The notes under the pieces: generated by a model
The model's input: only the letters and a program-made list of their open reading frames with translations
Told to the model about the DNA's origin: nothing
The model's database searches: none
Made by a program: the position numbers and the translations under genes
Part shown: piece by piece, positions 17,785 to 27,162 of the stretch
Layout of the letters: the number at the start of each line of letters is the position of its first letter
Position numbering within the stretch: the first letter of the stretch is position 1
Source of the DNA: Arthrobacter cryoconiti
GTDB taxonomy: Bacteria; Actinomycetota; Actinomycetes; Actinomycetales; Micrococcaceae
Assembly: GCF_020905375.1 (NCBI RefSeq)
Contig: NZ_JAJJBU010000032.1
Location: forward strand, 1 to 64,000
Length of the DNA stretch: 64,000 nt
Direction of reading: 5' to 3'

Positions 17785-18858
17785 ATGAATCTGTTTTCCC
17801 CCGTCACACTTGGCGAACTGAAGCTGCCCAACCGTCTCGTCATGGCGCCCCTTACCCGGTCCCGTTCTGGCCGGGACGGCGTTCCAGGCGCAGACGTCGT
17901 CGAGTATTACCGGCAGCGTGCGTCCATGGGCATGATCGTCTCAGAGGGCACGTTCCCCAGCTTCGCCGGTCAGGCCTTTGTGCGCCAGCCCGGCCTCGTG
18001 ACGCCTGCCCAATGTGAAGGGTGGAAAAACGTCACGGACGCCGTGCATGCAGAAGGCGGTTTGATCATCGCTCAAGTCATGCACTCTGGGCGTGTGACAC
18101 ACCCGTCCATCACGGATGGACGGACTGTGGTCGCCCCAAGCGCCATCGCGATCGAGGGCATGACCCGCACTTATGACGGAAAGGTGCCCTATCCCGTCCC
18201 GCACGCGCTCACGACGGAGGAACTTCCGGGCATCATTGAAGAGTTCGTTCAGGGCTCCCGTAACGCCCTGGCCGCTGGATTCGACGGCGTGGAACTCCAC
18301 GGCGCCAATGGCTACCTGCTCCACGAATTTTTGGCACCGTCCAGCAACCAACGCACTGATGAGTACGGTGGCACAGCTTCGAACCGCGCCCGCTTTGTTC
18401 TCGAAACGGTCCGGGCAGTGGCAGCGGCCATTGGTGCCGGCCGGACGTGGTTGCGTATTTCGCCAGAGCACAATGTCCAAGGCGCCATGGAAGTTGATGC
18501 TGGCGAAACAGCAGCGACATACGGAGCACTCATGGAGGGGCTTGCTCCGCTGAATCTTGCAGGCCTCAGCGTCCTCCACCAGGACACGACAGGTGCACTG
18601 CTCACTGCGTTGCGCACCAGCTTTGGCGGACCATTCTTACTCAACACCGGTTTCGGCACCATCACATCATTGGCGGACGCGCAGGCAGTTGCTGCCAACG
18701 GTTTGGCGGACGCTGTGGTGGTAGGGCGCCCTGCCTTGGCCAACCCGGATCTGGCACGGCGCTGGCGCGAGGGACTGCCTCTGAATGAGCCGGACTACTC
18801 CACTTTCTACACCGAGGGATCCAAGGGGTACACGGACTATCCGTTCTGGGCTAACTAA
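17785..18858 (+). CDS. Old Yellow Enzyme family NADH:flavin oxidoreductase (alkene reductase)
   Basis: A 357-residue FMN-dependent TIM-barrel oxidoreductase of the OYE/NemA type. It starts NLFSPVTLGELKLPNRLVMAPLTRSRS. It shows GLIIAQVMHSGRV, the HGANGYLLHEFL segment, and a C-terminal FMN phosphate loop ADAVVVGRPALANPDLARRW. Such enzymes reduce activated C=C bonds and nitro compounds with NAD(P)H and respond to electrophiles. An upstream TTG at 17701 keeps the frame open. The ATG at 17785 has a GGAG box and fits the family start. It is a single gene; decayed sequence follows. Confidence 0.92.
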   Translation: MNLFSPVTLGELKLPNRLVMAPLTRSRSGRDGVPGADVVEYYRQRASMGMIVSEGTFPSFAGQAFVRQPGLVTPAQCEGWKNVTDAVHAEGGLIIAQVMHSGRVTHPSITDGRTVVAPSAIAIEGMTRTYDGKVPYPVPHALTTEELPGIIEEFVQGSRNALAAGFDGVELHGANGYLLHEFLAPSSNQRTDEYGGTASNRARFVLETVRAVAAAIGAGRTWLRISPEHNVQGAMEVDAGETAATYGALMEGLAPLNLAGLSVLHQDTTGALLTALRTSFGGPFLLNTGFGTITSLADAQAVAANGLADAVVVGRPALANPDLARRWREGLPLNEPDYSTFYTEGSKGYTDYPFWAN

Positions 18859-18894
18859 TATCCGGTATTAAGCCGATTCGAGAGTGATGGCTAG

Positions 18895-19038
18895 CTCACC
18901 AGCTACGTCCACCAGTCAGTATCCGGACCATTCAGGAAGTACTACGCACTCACCGGTGTGGGAGAACAGGCACGCAAGGATTCGGCCCAAAATTGGCGGG
19001 ACATTGCCGCAGTGGCGCAGTGGGGCCTGCCACTGTGA
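18895..19038 (+). pseudogene. PadR-family regulator, C-terminal fragment
   Basis: In the frame ending at the TGA at 19036-19038 the translation contains SYVHQSVSGPFRKYYALTG followed by VGEQARKDSAQNWRDIAA. This is the end of the PadR winged helix: R-K-Y-Y-x-L-T, then a helix with the W-R pair. An in-frame TAG at 18892 closes the frame upstream, and no DNA-recognition helix precedes it. So only the last 45 or so codons of a former regulator gene remain. The identification rests on a short but characteristic motif. Confidence 0.5.
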
Positions 19039-19176
19039 ACATTGAAGTGGAGCGCAAATCGGAACGGCGCATGCCATGAATGTCGAGGGCAAGAGCGCGG
19101 ATGCAGTCGTTCACTCCCGGCCGTGCGGAAGTGACAACTTCGACAAGCCGGCGACCTGGCAAGCAGTTGCGCCTAA

Positions 19177-19476
19177 GGCACCGAAAAATCACGGCCACTG
19201 TGGACAGCGGGTGCAGTGTCCGCGCTCTGCACGCTCATGATTTACTGGATGTTCCTCTTCACCTATGACGTAGGAATGCTTGCAGTGAACATGCAGGCAG
19301 GCGGGGAATTCCATTCCCATTTCTTCTTCCCCAACGTCACGACCTTCTCCGGCGGCAACGGAGTCGGCTTAGGGTGGAGCGGAAATGCCGCGCTTTGGTT
19401 CCCGCTGTTACTTGCCGCCGTAGCCTTCATTTCCGTAGCTCATGCTCGGCGCGTCTTTAGACCCAGGCAGGATTGA
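19177..19476 (+). pseudogene. Membrane protein fragment
   Basis: An open frame from 19177 encodes two hydrophobic segments: LWTAGAVSALCTLMIYWMFLF, and near the end ALWFPLLLAAVAFISVAHA. They are joined by a loop with HSHFFFPNVTTFSGGNGVGLGW. The possible GTG start at 19216 lies inside the first helix, and the frame is closed upstream by TAA at 19174, so the N terminus is missing. PadR genes in actinobacteria are often followed by a gene for a small membrane protein. This fragment, just after a PadR remnant, is probably what is left of such a pair. Confidence 0.45.
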
Positions 19477-19575
19477 TCCAGCGTGCTCTTGTGAATATTC
19501 CTCGAGTGCCGGGTTCCCCGCGATTCCCGAGACTAACTGTTCGTGCATTTGGGCAGATCATGAATTCTGCCTCTC

Positions 19576-19865
19576 TCAGTCGTGGCTCGGCTTGCCAGCC
19601 TGCTGCGCAAACACGATGCTCTCGCGGATGAGGTCATTCAACCCGCTTGGTATTGCCTGGTCGCGAAAAAGCCGCAGTACGGGTGACCCCACTTGGTATA
19701 TTCGTTCAGCCTGCAGGATTCTCTCATCATGCTCACCACGGAATCGGCCATCTGCCGAGGCCAAGAGTCAGGCAGATGGCCCAGATAAAGATCGACCAAG
19801 GACTTCATGGGTCTGATCCGGACAGACACAAGCAACACGTACTGCGGATAGATCAGTAGACTCAT
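19576..19865 (-). pseudogene. DUF1801-like protein remnant, frameshifted
   Basis: Two overlapping leftward frames each carry part of what looks like a DUF1801 protein. The upstream frame (19865 to 19638) has DSWPRQMADSVVSMMRESCRL and EYTKWGHPYCGFF, the latter close to the family's KWGxPxY signature. The second frame (from about 19764) supplies a C-terminal-like helix, FRDQAIPSGLNDLIRESIVF. The pieces are too short and in different frames, so the gene appears broken by a frameshift and an internal deletion. Confidence 0.4.
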
Positions 19866-20092
19866 GCACTGATCTTGCGCAGCCGCATGTTACCTACTCC
19901 AAAATTTTGGATCGGGTCACGGTCATTGAAGGCCGGCGCAGCACCGACACTCGCTGAACGTGAATTCCCGTGTCTCTCCTTTCTCAACTGAAAACCCCGT
20001 AATGGAGAGAAACTAAGAAACTCCCCGCGCTCAATTGCGATGCCTGGGTTCGGCTAACCCGTGCTACAGCGGATTGGCCCTATGCTGGTGCC

Positions 20093-20992
20093 ATGACAGA
20101 GACGTCAACGCTGAACGCAGCAGAGCTCTCCAATCTACTAGCCTCCACTGGCTATTTGGCTGATGAGGGTCTGTCAACAATTGCCTACCTAGCGTTAGCT
20201 ATGGAACGGCCGCTACTGCTTGAAGGAGAGCCCGGCACAGGCAAAACTGGCTTAGCCGAGGCACTTGCGCAAGCTTTGTCGCTGCCGCTGATTCGACTCC
20301 AGTGCTACGAGGGAATCGACGCCACTCAGGCGCTTTATGACTGGGATTTCACAGCGCAGATACTTCACCTTCGCAGCGTGGAAGCTGGAGGAAATCACTT
20401 CGGTAATGGCACCACGATGAGCACAGCAGAGCTCGAAAGCACCCTCTATGACAAGCGGTTCCTACTCGCCCGACCCATCCTGAAGGCACTCCAACAAAGC
20501 CCAGCCGTCCTGCTCATTGATGAGATTGATCGAGCTGACGATGAATTCGAAGCCTTCCTGTTGGAAGTCCTCTCCACCTACCAGGTCTCCATTCCGGAGT
20601 TCGGTACTGTCCGGGCTCAAACTCCCCCCATCGTTGTCCTCACCTCCAACCGGACCCGCGACTTGCACGACGCACTCAAACGACGCTGTCTCTACCATTG
20701 GATCGAGCACCCCGGTCTGGCACGTGAAGTGGAGATAGTGCGCACTCGACTCCCCGGTGTTCCAGCGCTTCTCGCCGAACAAGTGGTCCGAGCCGTGCAA
20801 GCGATTCGGGCTACCGACGATGTCCTCAAGCCCCCTGGAGTGGCAGAGACACTTGACTGGGCCAGAGCCCTGCACCAATTGGGCAGCGCCGAACTGGATC
20901 TTGCCTCCGCGGCCGCCAGCATCGGCGCTCTCTGCAAGTACCGCGAGGATACAGAGCGGGTCATGGCCACCCTTGCCCGGATTCTGGGATGA
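20093..20992 (+). CDS. MoxR-type AAA+ ATPase of the Cox cluster (CoxD-like)
   Basis: A 299-residue AAA+ ATPase. Walker A GEPGTGKT is at about 45-52, Walker B LLIDEIDRAD at about 141-150, sensor 1 VVLTSNRTRDLHDALKRRC follows, and a lid domain completes the protein. MoxR proteins act with a VWA-domain partner as chaperones that finish metal centres. In carboxydotrophs CoxD is needed for maturing the Mo/Cu site. It opens a rightward run of seven genes, with the VWA gene beginning 3 bp after its stop, so translation is likely coupled. ATP-binding residues are intact. Confidence 0.9.
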   Translation: MTETSTLNAAELSNLLASTGYLADEGLSTIAYLALAMERPLLLEGEPGTGKTGLAEALAQALSLPLIRLQCYEGIDATQALYDWDFTAQILHLRSVEAGGNHFGNGTTMSTAELESTLYDKRFLLARPILKALQQSPAVLLIDEIDRADDEFEAFLLEVLSTYQVSIPEFGTVRAQTPPIVVLTSNRTRDLHDALKRRCLYHWIEHPGLAREVEIVRTRLPGVPALLAEQVVRAVQAIRATDDVLKPPGVAETLDWARALHQLGSAELDLASAAASIGALCKYREDTERVMATLARILG

Positions 20993-20995
20993 GCC

Positions 20996-22114
20996 GTGAA
21001 TGCCTCCCGCGTCCTTGAAGCCCACTCGGCCGAGGAAATTTTGTTGGGCTTCGCTTCCGCGCTGCGCGCCGGCGGAGTGAAAGTCACCCCTGACCGCGCA
21101 CGCAGCTTTGTGGACGCTGTAAGCCGCCTTGATATGGGAGTCCGGGCGGACGTCTTCTGGGCCGGACGGGCCACTCTCTGTGCCGGTCCCGAAGAGATGG
21201 AAGCCTACAGGCGAACCTTCGAGACGTGGTTTGCCCCGGTGCATCGAGGCAATGTGGGCCCTGATTCCAGTGCCACGACAGTCCGGCAGGCATCCCTAGC
21301 CGACGACGGCGGCACTGGCAGCGAAACATCTGACGAGGCTCTGCGCCTACAAGCCAGTAGTCGCGAAATGCTCAGGCATCGGGACGTGGCCACCCTGGAC
21401 CCCACGGAGCGTGCAGCACTTAACCGAATCTTCGCCACCTTGGAATTCACCTTGCCCACCCGGCGCGGAAGGCGCAAGAAACGCAATCGGCACGGTGAGA
21501 TCGACAGGGTCCGCACACTGCGTGAACAGTTACGCCGCGGTGGTGAACCGGGACCACTTCGCCGTGCCCGCGCCCCTCGAGCCCCACGCCGGCTGGTCTG
21601 GCTCATAGACGTATCTGGTTCCATGGCTCCGTATGCGGACAGCCTTTTGCGTCTGGCACACCGTACACTCCACGCCGACCCAGACCATATCGAGGTCTTT
21701 ACGCTTGGCACCCAACTCACGCGCGTAAGCGCCGCACTTCGCCGCACGGATGCGGACGATGCGTTGGCCCAGGCTGGGCGCACTGTTCCCGACTGGTCCG
21801 GCGGGACCCGGCTAGGGGAAGTCATGCGCGCTTTCAACGACCGTTGGGGGCAGCGGGCCATAGCCCGAGGTGCTATCGTCGTCATCGCCAGTGACGGCTG
21901 GGAACGTGGCGATCCAGCCCTTTTAGGTCGGCAAGTTCAGCGTCTCCACCAGCTCGCCCGACGCGTCATTTGGTCCAACCCGCATAAGGGCAAGCAAGGC
22001 TACGAGCCCGTGCAACAGGGCATCAAAGCTGTCCTGCCTTTTGTCGATGGCTTCATCGGCGGCCATTCTTTGAAAAGCTTTGAAGAACTGTTGAAAGTGG
22101 TGGGCGATGCGTGA
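20996..22114 (+). CDS. VWA-domain protein, CoxE-like
   Basis: A 372-residue protein of the CoxE/VWA-containing family. The N-terminal half is helical and charged with an Arg/Lys-rich stretch at about 156-200. The C-terminal half is a von Willebrand A domain with MIDAS motif DVSGS (about 205-209), a Thr in GGTRLGE, and VVIASDGWERGD. CoxE partners the MoxR ATPase CoxD in maturing CO dehydrogenase-type molybdoenzymes. It starts with GTG 3 bp after moxR, and its stop overlaps the next start by 8 bp, so translation is coupled in both directions. Confidence 0.9.
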   Translation: MNASRVLEAHSAEEILLGFASALRAGGVKVTPDRARSFVDAVSRLDMGVRADVFWAGRATLCAGPEEMEAYRRTFETWFAPVHRGNVGPDSSATTVRQASLADDGGTGSETSDEALRLQASSREMLRHRDVATLDPTERAALNRIFATLEFTLPTRRGRRKKRNRHGEIDRVRTLREQLRRGGEPGPLRRARAPRAPRRLVWLIDVSGSMAPYADSLLRLAHRTLHADPDHIEVFTLGTQLTRVSAALRRTDADDALAQAGRTVPDWSGGTRLGEVMRAFNDRWGQRAIARGAIVVIASDGWERGDPALLGRQVQRLHQLARRVIWSNPHKGKQGYEPVQQGIKAVLPFVDGFIGGHSLKSFEELLKVVGDA

Positions 22115-23246
22115 AGTGCTAAAAGACCTTCTGGACGCCGTCGAGGCAGGTCAGACAGTAGGGCTGGGGACCGTGGTTCGTACCCTGAAGTCTGCCCCAC
22201 GGCCCGCCGGAGCGTCCATGATGGTCGACGCCGGCGGCCGTGCTGTCGGTTCGGTCTCGGGTGGCTGTGTGGAGGGTGCCCTTTACGAACTCGCCACAAG
22301 CGTCGCAAGGCTAGGCCAGCCGGTCCTCCAGCGTTACGGGATCACCGAAAATGAAGCTTTTGACGTGGGCCTGACGTGCGGGGGAATCATGGACGTTTTT
22401 GTCGAACCCGTTTCGGCACACACCTTCCCTGAGCTGGCGGCGGTGGCACGGAACGTCCAGGCTGGCGACCCCGTAGCCGTGGTCACCGTGATAGAACACC
22501 CGGACCCCGCGTGGTTGGGTCGGCATTTGGTGGTGCGCCCGGATGGTTTCCTCGGTTCCCTAGGAAGCGATCGCGCTGACCACGCCGTCAGTGATGACAC
22601 CATGGGACTACTGGCTGCTGGCCGCAATACCACACTCATGTATGGTCCAGATGGGGAGCGCCGGGGTGAGGGAATGCGCGTTTTTGTGGCTAGTTTTGCC
22701 CCGCAGCCGCGCATGCTTGTCTTTGGGGCTATCGATTTCGCTGCGGCAGTTGCCCAGCAGGGCAGCTTTCTTGGGTATCGGGTCACTGTGTGCGACGCAC
22801 GCGCAGTTTTCGCCACAAAGGCACGGTTTCCGGTTGCGGATGAGGTGGTAGTTGAGTGGCCGCACCGATATCTCCAGGCCCAGATCGACGCCGGGGCAAT
22901 CGATGCGCGCACAGTCATTGCCGTTTTGACCCATGATCCTAAGTTTGACGTTCCGTTACTGGAAGTCGCCTTACGCCATGAGCTCGCTTATGTGGGAGCC
23001 ATGGGCTCACGCAAGACCCATGTGGAGCGGATGGAACGGCTACGGCAGGCTGGCTTGAGCGAGGATGAATTGGCGCGGCTGTCCAGTCCCATCGGTCTGG
23101 ATTTAGGTTCCCGAACACCCGAAGAAACGGCAGTGTCCATTGCCGCTGAGATCATCTCCCAACGATGGGGTGGACAGGGTGGCCGGCTTCGCCATATGGA
23201 TGTGCGCATCCACCACGTTCCACTGGCTGACGCCGATCACGAGTAG
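22107..23246 (+). CDS. XdhC/CoxI family molybdenum cofactor maturation protein
   Basis: A 379-residue protein with the two-domain XdhC/CoxI layout. The N-terminal domain has RPAGASMMVDAGGRAVGSVSGGCVEGAL and a conserved LTCGG. A C-terminal Rossmann domain has MLVFGAIDFAAAVAQ, followed by the VVVEWPHRYL and LTHDPKFDVP blocks and YVGAMGSRKTH. XdhC-type proteins bind the molybdenum cofactor, help sulphurate it and hand it to the apo-hydroxylase. It overlaps the VWA gene by 8 bp. A 111-bp gap with an inverted repeat separates it from the structural genes, so those may have their own promoter. Confidence 0.92.
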   Translation: MREVLKDLLDAVEAGQTVGLGTVVRTLKSAPRPAGASMMVDAGGRAVGSVSGGCVEGALYELATSVARLGQPVLQRYGITENEAFDVGLTCGGIMDVFVEPVSAHTFPELAAVARNVQAGDPVAVVTVIEHPDPAWLGRHLVVRPDGFLGSLGSDRADHAVSDDTMGLLAAGRNTTLMYGPDGERRGEGMRVFVASFAPQPRMLVFGAIDFAAAVAQQGSFLGYRVTVCDARAVFATKARFPVADEVVVEWPHRYLQAQIDAGAIDARTVIAVLTHDPKFDVPLLEVALRHELAYVGAMGSRKTHVERMERLRQAGLSEDELARLSSPIGLDLGSRTPEETAVSIAAEIISQRWGGQGGRLRHMDVRIHHVPLADADHE

Positions 23247-23286
23247 CTGCTCGCGATATCTGGGCCCCTAACATAAAGCCAGCCGG

Positions 23287-23308
23287 TGATGTAACGTGAC
23301 TCACATCA
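23287..23308. promoter_or_regulatory. Inverted repeat upstream of coxS
   Basis: TGATGT at 23287-23292 and ACATCA at 23303-23308 form a 22-bp interrupted palindrome around a GTGAC core (GTGACTCAC). It lies 49 bp before the coxS start, in the only sizeable gap of the Cox cluster. The layout resembles CRP/FNR-class sites. Binding by any factor is a guess. Confidence 0.3.
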
Positions 23309-23357
23309 GGGTTGGAGGCGGGCAGATGCGTGTCTCCTTGACGATGAGGAGTCCTCA

Positions 23358-23882
23358 ATGGCGAGTTCGAAAAACATCACCGTCGAAGTTGACGGAGCCA
23401 ACTACAACGACGACGTCGAACCAAGACTTTTGTTAGTCCAGTACCTGAGAGAGCGGCTCGGCAAGACAGGCACACTCATAGGTTGTGACACCACCAACTG
23501 TGGCGCCTGCACCGTCCATCTCGACGGCGTCAGCGTAAAGTCCTGCACAATGCTGGCGGTCCAGGCGGACGGTCACAAGGTCACCACTATCGAAGGGATG
23601 GCACAGGACGGCAAACTGCACCCTTTGCAGGAAGCGTTCCACCAGTGTCATGCGTTGCAGTGCGGGTTTTGCACCCCCGGCATGATCATGGCGTCCGCAT
23701 CACTTCTGACCGAAAACCAGCATCCCACCGAAAAGGAGATTCGGGAGGGCTTGGAAGGCAATCTCTGCCGGTGTACCGGGTATCAGAACATCGTGGCCGC
23801 GGTAAAGAGTGTGGCCGACGGCGTCGAATATGACGACTCCGGAGTGCAGTCCGGAGCAGACAAAACGGCAGGTGTGTCATGA
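23358..23882 (+). CDS. coxS: (2Fe-2S)-binding small subunit of molybdenum hydroxylase
   Basis: A 174-residue iron-sulphur subunit. A plant-ferredoxin-type cluster is formed by [23 protein letters not shown] second all-helical cluster is held by [11 protein letters not shown] and [12 protein letters not shown]. All eight cysteines are present. It passes electrons from the Mo site in the large subunit to FAD in the medium subunit. It heads the S-L-M-G order and overlaps coxL by 4 bp (ATGA). The order small-large-medium is the one seen in many form II clusters. A GAGGAG box precedes the ATG. Confidence 0.95.
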   Translation: MASSKNITVEVDGANYNDDVEPRLLLVQYLRERLGKTGTLIGCDTTNCGACTVHLDGVSVKSCTMLAVQADGHKVTTIEGMAQDGKLHPLQEAFHQCHALQCGFCTPGMIMASASLLTENQHPTEKEIREGLEGNLCRCTGYQNIVAAVKSVADGVEYDDSGVQSGADKTAGVS

Positions 23883-26281
23883 CTAGCACCACAGAATCCA
23901 GCCCAGCGGCAGCGCAAAAGCCAGAAATTGGCAAGGCCAGACTCCGGAAAGAGGATGCGCACCTGATCACTGGACGCTCCCGATTTACTGACAACATGGT
24001 TCTCCCCGGGATGCTTCATTTGGCCATGGTCCGAAGCCCATTTGCCCACGCCAAGATCACGGGCATCAACGTCACCGCGGCGAAGTCTTCTCCGGGCGTC
24101 TTAGCAGTACTGACAGGTGCCGACGTAGCACAGGAACAAGGCAGTCTCCCCAACGCCTGGCCTGTGACGCCTGACCAAAAGGCCCCGGCTCACCCATCCA
24201 TCGCCGTTGACGAAGTCGCCTTTGCCGGGGAGGTAGTGGCCGTCATCATCGCCCGCAGCGTGGCCGCGGCCCGCGACGCCGTCGAACTAGTGGACGTGGA
24301 CTATGAGGAACTACCCGTTGTCTTGGATTTAGAGGAGGCGTTCACCGACCAGGTGTTAGCGCACTCCACATTGGATTCAAATAAGTCCGCTACCTGGATT
24401 TTTGACTCGGCAGAGGCCGGAACCGGCACCTCCATCGCGGATGCTTTGGCAAATTCGGAGGTGGTGGTGGAGCGAACCCTCTACCAGCAGCGAGTGATCC
24501 CCGCTTTCATGGAACCCCGTTCAATCGTGGTGGACCCCACGGGTGAACAGCTCACCATGTGGAGTTCCACTCAGATACCTCACATCTTGCGCCTTATGCT
24601 GGCTTTGACGTTGGGCATCCCCGAAAGTAAGGTTCGCGTGATCGCCCCCGATGTGGGCGGCGGATTTGGTGGCAAGCTTCAGGTGACTCCCGAGGAGATC
24701 ATCACTGTTCTGGCAGCGCGCAGGAGTGGGAAACCCTGCAAGTTCACTGAGACGCGCAGTGAGTCCTTGCAAGTAGGCCACCACGGCAGGGCACAAGTGC
24801 AGCGGTTGAAGATCTCCGCCACCAAAGAAGGCATTGTTACAGGATTGAGTGTGAACCTGCTCGCCGACATGGGCGCATATTTGGGGCTGATCACCTCAGG
24901 CATTCCCATCCTTGGCGCCTTCATGTACAACTCCATCTATAAATTCCCGGCTTACAGGTTTGAGTGCAACAACATTTTCACCAACAAACCCTGGACGGAC
25001 GCCTACCGTGGCGCTGGCCGGCCTGAAGCAACGTTCGCCATCGAACGCATGATGGACGAGCTAGCTACAGAGCTTGGAATGGATCCTTTGGAACTCCGGG
25101 CCAAGAACTGGATCAGGCACGATGAGTTCCCATTCACCACGGTGGCGGGACTTGAATACGACACCGGGAACTACGAAGCCGCCACCGATAAAGCAATTGC
25201 ACTCTTCGATTACGACGGCATGCGAGACGAGCAAAAGCGGCGGCGGGAAAATAACGATCCGGTGCAGTTGGGCATCGGCATCTCCACGTTCACCGAAATG
25301 TGCGGGCTCGCCCCCTCCAGAGTGCTCGGATCCCTCAACTACGCGGCAGGTGGCTGGGAACATGCCCAGGTAAGGGTGCTGCCCACCGGGACCATCGAGG
25401 TGGTCACCGGTTCCTCCGCGCACGGACAAGGACACGAGACAGCGTGGAGCCAACTCGTTGCGGATCGGCTCGGTGTGCCGTTCGAGAACATACAGGTACT
25501 CCATGGTGACACGGCGATTTCCCAACGCGGCTTGGATACCTACGGTTCCCGATCCCTCAGTGTAGGCGGCATGGCCGTGCTGGCTGCCGCCGACAAAGTC
25601 ATTGAAAAGGCCAGAGTTATTGCTGCGCATATGATGGAGGCCAGCGAAGGCGACCTTGAGTTCGCTAATGGCAGTTTCACCGTCAAAGGCACAGAGCAGT
25701 CCACGACATTGGGAGAGATAGCCTTCGCCGCCTTCTCTGCCCACAATATGCCTGAGGGCGTAGAACCAAACCTCGATTCCGAAGCCACTTTCGACCCCGT
25801 TAATTTTTCCTACCCCCACGGCACGCACCTGGCCGCAATAGAGGTAGACACGGAGACGGGTCACGTGAATGTTTTGAAATATGTTTGCGTCGATGACATC
25901 GGGGTGGTGGTCAATCCTGTCTTAGTTGAGGGCCAAGTCCATGGTGGACTGGCCCAAGGAATCTCGCAGGCTCTCTACGAGGAAGCCGTGTACGACGACG
26001 CCGGGACCCTAGTCTCTGGCTCCTTCGTCGACTACCTGGTGCCCGGCGCACCTGACCTGCCGCACTACATCACCGACCGTACCGAGACACCGGCAACATC
26101 GAACCAACTGGGCGCCAAGGGCGTTGGTGAGGCCGGCACCATCGCCTCCACGCCTGCGATCGTGAACGGCGTCTTGGATGCCCTGCGGCACTTGGGTGTG
26201 AAGGACATCAAGATGCCGTGCACACCGTCACGGGTGTGGCATGCATTGGAAGAGGCCAAGACCACCGGAGGTATGCAATGA
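23879..26281 (+). CDS. coxL: Aerobic CO dehydrogenase-type large subunit (form II)
   Basis: An 800-residue molybdopterin-binding subunit of the xanthine oxidase family. GGGFGGK near 260 and the catalytic Glu in [10 protein letters not shown] (about residue 751) are present. The active-site loop is AYRGAGR at about 375-381. This is the form II motif; the form I CO dehydrogenases that bind the Mo-S-Cu site carry AYRCSFR, so the copper-binding Cys is absent. It may therefore oxidise an aldehyde, heterocycle or other substrate rather than CO. It overlaps coxS and coxM by ATGA junctions, so the three subunits are translated together. Confidence 0.9.
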   Translation: MTSTTESSPAAAQKPEIGKARLRKEDAHLITGRSRFTDNMVLPGMLHLAMVRSPFAHAKITGINVTAAKSSPGVLAVLTGADVAQEQGSLPNAWPVTPDQKAPAHPSIAVDEVAFAGEVVAVIIARSVAAARDAVELVDVDYEELPVVLDLEEAFTDQVLAHSTLDSNKSATWIFDSAEAGTGTSIADALANSEVVVERTLYQQRVIPAFMEPRSIVVDPTGEQLTMWSSTQIPHILRLMLALTLGIPESKVRVIAPDVGGGFGGKLQVTPEEIITVLAARRSGKPCKFTETRSESLQVGHHGRAQVQRLKISATKEGIVTGLSVNLLADMGAYLGLITSGIPILGAFMYNSIYKFPAYRFECNNIFTNKPWTDAYRGAGRPEATFAIERMMDELATELGMDPLELRAKNWIRHDEFPFTTVAGLEYDTGNYEAATDKAIALFDYDGMRDEQKRRRENNDPVQLGIGISTFTEMCGLAPSRVLGSLNYAAGGWEHAQVRVLPTGTIEVVTGSSAHGQGHETAWSQLVADRLGVPFENIQVLHGDTAISQRGLDTYGSRSLSVGGMAVLAAADKVIEKARVIAAHMMEASEGDLEFANGSFTVKGTEQSTTLGEIAFAAFSAHNMPEGVEPNLDSEATFDPVNFSYPHGTHLAAIEVDTETGHVNVLKYVCVDDIGVVVNPVLVEGQVHGGLAQGISQALYEEAVYDDAGTLVSGSFVDYLVPGAPDLPHYITDRTETPATSNQLGAKGVGEAGTIASTPAIVNGVLDALRHLGVKDIKMPCTPSRVWHALEEAKTTGGMQ

Positions 26282-27141
26282 TTCCGAGCGCATTCGACTA
26301 CGCTGCCCCGTCCACTGTGGAAGAGGTGTTGGCCATGCTGGCTGCGGCCGAATCTGCCGGAGACGAGGTGAAATTGCTGGCCGGTGGGCAAAGTCTGCTT
26401 CCCGTGATGAAGCTGCGCATGGCGGACCCCGCGCTTGTCATCGACTTGGGCAAGATCAGTGAACTTGTGGGAGTGAGCGAGCAGGAAGACACCCTCCTAA
26501 TAGGTGCCATGACACCTCATCATGAGATCGCGACCAACGCGTTGCTGGCAAAACATCTGCCGTTGCTTCACAAAGCTGCGGCGACGGTGGCAGACCCTCA
26601 AGTCCGCCACAGAGGCACCTTCGGCGGGGCGCTGGTGCACGCCGACCCTGCCGGGGATATGCCTGCCCCGGTCTTGGCCACAGGTGCGACGTTTATCTTG
26701 GCTGGCCCCCGCGGTGAACGACGGGTGGAAGCATCCGACTTTTTCCAGGGCTATTTCACCACCGCGGTTGCTGACGACGAGATCCTCACACACATACAGG
26801 TACCTAAATTCACTGGGTGGGGCGCTCATTATGAAAAGTTCACCCGTGTGGCCCAGCAGTGGTCGATCGTGGCAGTTGCTGCCATGGTCAAGATTGAGGA
26901 TGGCACTTTCACACGAGCGCGGCTGGGATTGACCAACATGGCCAGCACTCCGCTGCGGGCCACAGCGGTAGAACAGGCACTTGTGGGTTCGAACGCAACG
27001 CTTGAATCCATCACTGCGGCGTGCAGTTTGGCCGCGGAGGGCACGGAGCCTGCCAGCGATCTCAACGGTGATAGCACCTACCGCAAGCATCTCTCCACAG
27101 TGCTTGCCAAACGCGCTGTTCTGGCCGCAGCCGGCCTCTAA
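26278..27141 (+). CDS. coxM: FAD-binding medium subunit of molybdenum hydroxylase
   Basis: A 287-residue FAD subunit. The first FAD-binding motif is in LLAGGQSLLPVMKLR, the second in ADPQVRHRGTFGGALVHADPAGDMPA (TxGG-type). A CO-dehydrogenase flavoprotein C-terminal domain follows. It takes electrons from the Fe-S clusters to the final acceptor, probably quinone. The true start is the ATG at 26278 that overlaps the coxL stop; the frame opens earlier inside coxL. With S and L it forms the usual (LMS)2 hydroxylase. Confidence 0.93.
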   Translation: MIPSAFDYAAPSTVEEVLAMLAAAESAGDEVKLLAGGQSLLPVMKLRMADPALVIDLGKISELVGVSEQEDTLLIGAMTPHHEIATNALLAKHLPLLHKAAATVADPQVRHRGTFGGALVHADPAGDMPAPVLATGATFILAGPRGERRVEASDFFQGYFTTAVADDEILTHIQVPKFTGWGAHYEKFTRVAQQWSIVAVAAMVKIEDGTFTRARLGLTNMASTPLRATAVEQALVGSNATLESITAACSLAAEGTEPASDLNGDSTYRKHLSTVLAKRAVLAAAGL

Positions 27142-27162
27142 ACACCATAAAGAAAGGCAGCG

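Larger units (their letters stand above)
18859..20092. other. Gene-poor stretch with decayed gene fragments
   Basis: This 1.2-kb interval has no intact gene. It holds a PadR-like C-terminal fragment, a two-helix membrane protein fragment and a frameshifted DUF1801-like remnant, each listed separately. The last 220 bp before moxR contain only a long-looped inverted pair (TCTCTCC near 19976, GGAGAGA near 20003) and no RNA gene that I recognise. No transposase or direct repeat marks an insertion, so point decay and small deletions look more likely than transposition. Confidence 0.6.

Noticed and set aside
17941-18579. Leftward 212-codon frame
   Set aside because: It lies antisense inside the OYE gene, with no recognisable domain.
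20462-21244. Leftward 260-codon frame
   Set aside because: Antisense to the moxR and VWA genes, both with intact motifs.
25061-25864. Leftward 267-codon frame
   Set aside because: Antisense to coxL; a mirror of its codon pattern.
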